DNA of 56,949 bases from UBA1822 sp963615055 (lineage in GTDB: Bacteria; Bacillota; Negativicutes; Veillonellales; Dialisteraceae): the NCBI GenBank assembly GCA_963615055.1, contig CAVEFO010000005.1:1-56949 (forward strand). Direction: 5' to 3'. The stretch's first letter is position 1, and every line of letters starts with the position of its first letter. The position numbers and the translations under genes are program-made. The notes under the pieces were generated by a model. The model saw only the letters and a program-made list of their open reading frames with translations. It had not been told where the DNA came from and searched no databases. This document shows, one piece after another, positions 56,938-56,949 of the stretch.

Positions 56938-56949
56938 TCAACGAAACTC

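Overview
The window reads as a diderm Firmicute of the Negativicutes (Dialister/Megasphaera/Selenomonas-like). It combines Firmicutes-type housekeeping genes (CggR-type regulator, ribonuclease M5, the rplU-prp-rpmA cluster with an L27 N-terminal extension, FabK-like reductase) with outer-membrane adhesion systems (a YadA-like trimeric autotransporter and a filamentous-haemagglutinin fragment). Nearly all genes lie on the minus strand.

1-18.9 kb is chromosomal core. It holds an adhesin cut by the window edge, behind a promoter with a 9-bp homopolymer spacer; hydrogenase maturation genes hypC-hypD-hypE; rsmA, rnmV and an OmpR-type regulator; the glycolytic series cggR-gapA-pgk-tpiA-eno; fabK; a gamma-carbonic-anhydrase-like protein; rplU-prp-rpmA; an exported Glu-rich protein; and a methyltransferase. 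Core intergenic spaces carry several families of 7- and 9-bp tandem repeats and GC-rich palindromic repeats.

20.5-52.5 kb is a prophage-derived element. The left end has two coupled large serine recombinases, a SHOCT-like small protein and an HTH/zinc-ribbon protein. The right part keeps the early phage module: sigma-like protein, Gp157, Sak4-like ATPase, DUF669, helicase, primase/ATPase, RusA, late regulators, HNH nuclease, small terminase and two DNA methylases. No large terminase, portal, capsid, tail or lysis gene is present. Their place is taken by an amidoligase/cyclotransferase cassette and a type I restriction-modification operon that also encodes RhuM, a YgjP-like metallopeptidase and an ImmA/IrrE-like peptidase.

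52.8-56.9 kb is a tandem array of candidate toxin-immunity genes (an exported family X and membrane families Y and Z) around a haemagglutinin fragment. A broken copy of X with its terminator lies on the other side of the prophage at 19.2-19.4 kb.

The main candidates for something new are: a 130-nt leader RNA with an intrinsic terminator, present in two diverged copies with maintained pairing, each about 40 nt before a sigma-like or phage regulatory gene; the amidoligase/cyclotransferase/partner cassette, whose two larger proteins share a C-terminal module and a promoter; a short RNA under a twin phage promoter; the RM-protease operon; and the immunity array with coupled micro-ORFs.
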